This document shows, one piece after another, positions 32,519-32,674 of a stretch of 32,674 bases of DNA (positions within the stretch are counted from its first letter, which is position 1; each line of letters starts with the position of its first letter). The translations under genes were made by a program, and so were the position numbers. The notes beneath the pieces were generated by a model, which saw nothing but the letters and a program-made list of their open reading frames with translations, was not told the origin of the DNA and did no database searches. Origin of the DNA: DATKZB01 sp035528235. GTDB lineage: Bacteria; Planctomycetota; Phycisphaerae; FEN-1346. The DNA lies in contig DATKZB010000343.1 of NCBI GenBank assembly GCA_035528235.1, forward strand, positions 1 through 32,674. The letters run 5' to 3'.

Positions 32519-32674
32519 CGCGCGGGGCAAGCCCCGCGGCTAACGAGGCTGTGCGCATCGCGTCTGCGCGCGGGGCAAGCCCCGCGGCTAACTCGGCCGA
32601 GCCCACGGCGCCTCAACGCGCCCGCCTAGGGCGGGCGGCTAACTCGGCCGTGCGCATGGCGCCTCAACGCGCGG
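32519..32674. repeat. GGCTAAC hairpin cluster at the right edge
   Basis: Units are at 32519-32544, 32567-32592 (both GGGGC/GCCCC) and 32617-32643 (CCCGCC/GGCGGG), and a fourth is cut off at 32668. Spacers such as CATGGCGCCTCAA and CACGGCGCCTCAA are also repeated. No gene was found in 32422-32674. Confidence 0.85.

Noticed and set aside
30678..32626. All CTAG sites as signs of CCWGG hypermutation
   Set aside because: CTAG with a flanking C or G is expected to be common at this GC content; only the two gene-breaking sites carry weight.

Overview
The window is about 32.7 kb of very GC-rich bacterial DNA. It looks like part of a metagenome-assembled or isolate chromosome of the Planctomycetota, possibly a Phycisphaerae-like lineage. 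The evidence is indirect: DUF4091/GH123-like and DUF4159 proteins, a Tat-exported sugar isomerase, a Gfo/Idh/MocA oxidoreductase, a DUF4432 protein, and intergenic gaps full of short palindromic repeats. No rRNA, tRNA, CRISPR array, complete IS element or phage gene was found. The phylum call is inference.

Left third (1-12.3 kb): polysaccharide and sugar genes. There is a family-10 pectate lyase, a hydroxypyruvate-isomerase-like protein, a minus-strand ABC sugar importer (binding protein, then two permeases, no ATPase), a large secreted DUF4091 protein and a large secreted protein with an alpha/alpha-toroid region plus two DUF4159-like modules. The binding protein and the DUF4159 protein each carry one in-frame TAG, both where a Trp codon (TGG) fits and both in the context CCTAG. 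The second permease carries an N-terminal zinc ribbon and extra membrane segments.

Middle (12.6-18 kb): a stress block on the plus strand, with four different small heat-shock proteins followed by a complete Lon protease. A good sigma-54 (-24/-12) promoter match lies upstream of the first hsp20. After lon comes a small lower-GC islet with an unknown 113-residue protein and a 79-residue piece resembling the C-terminus of a DNA methyltransferase. Then follow about 670 bp of repeats.

Right half (18.6-32.5 kb): housekeeping genes, mostly on the minus strand. In transcription order from the right these are pyrK-pyrD (pyrimidine synthesis), a Gfo/Idh/MocA oxidoreductase, a DUF4432 mutarotase-like protein with an LPP20-like secreted protein, then cmk-plsC-ispH-rpsA, a primary-type sigma factor and apt. 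A UbiA-type prenyltransferase runs divergently from cmk. The S1 protein has six S1 domains and a long tail made of 28-residue acidic repeats followed by a Lys-Ala-Asp microsatellite.

The most unusual feature is the intergenic DNA. At least seven families of short palindromic elements occupy nearly every gap. One family (17 full units, all right of 23.7 kb) keeps constant flanks (CGCG...GGCTAAC) while its stem changes on both arms together. Some elements supply or touch the stop codon of the neighbouring gene. No REP-type (RAYT) transposase gene is present in the window.
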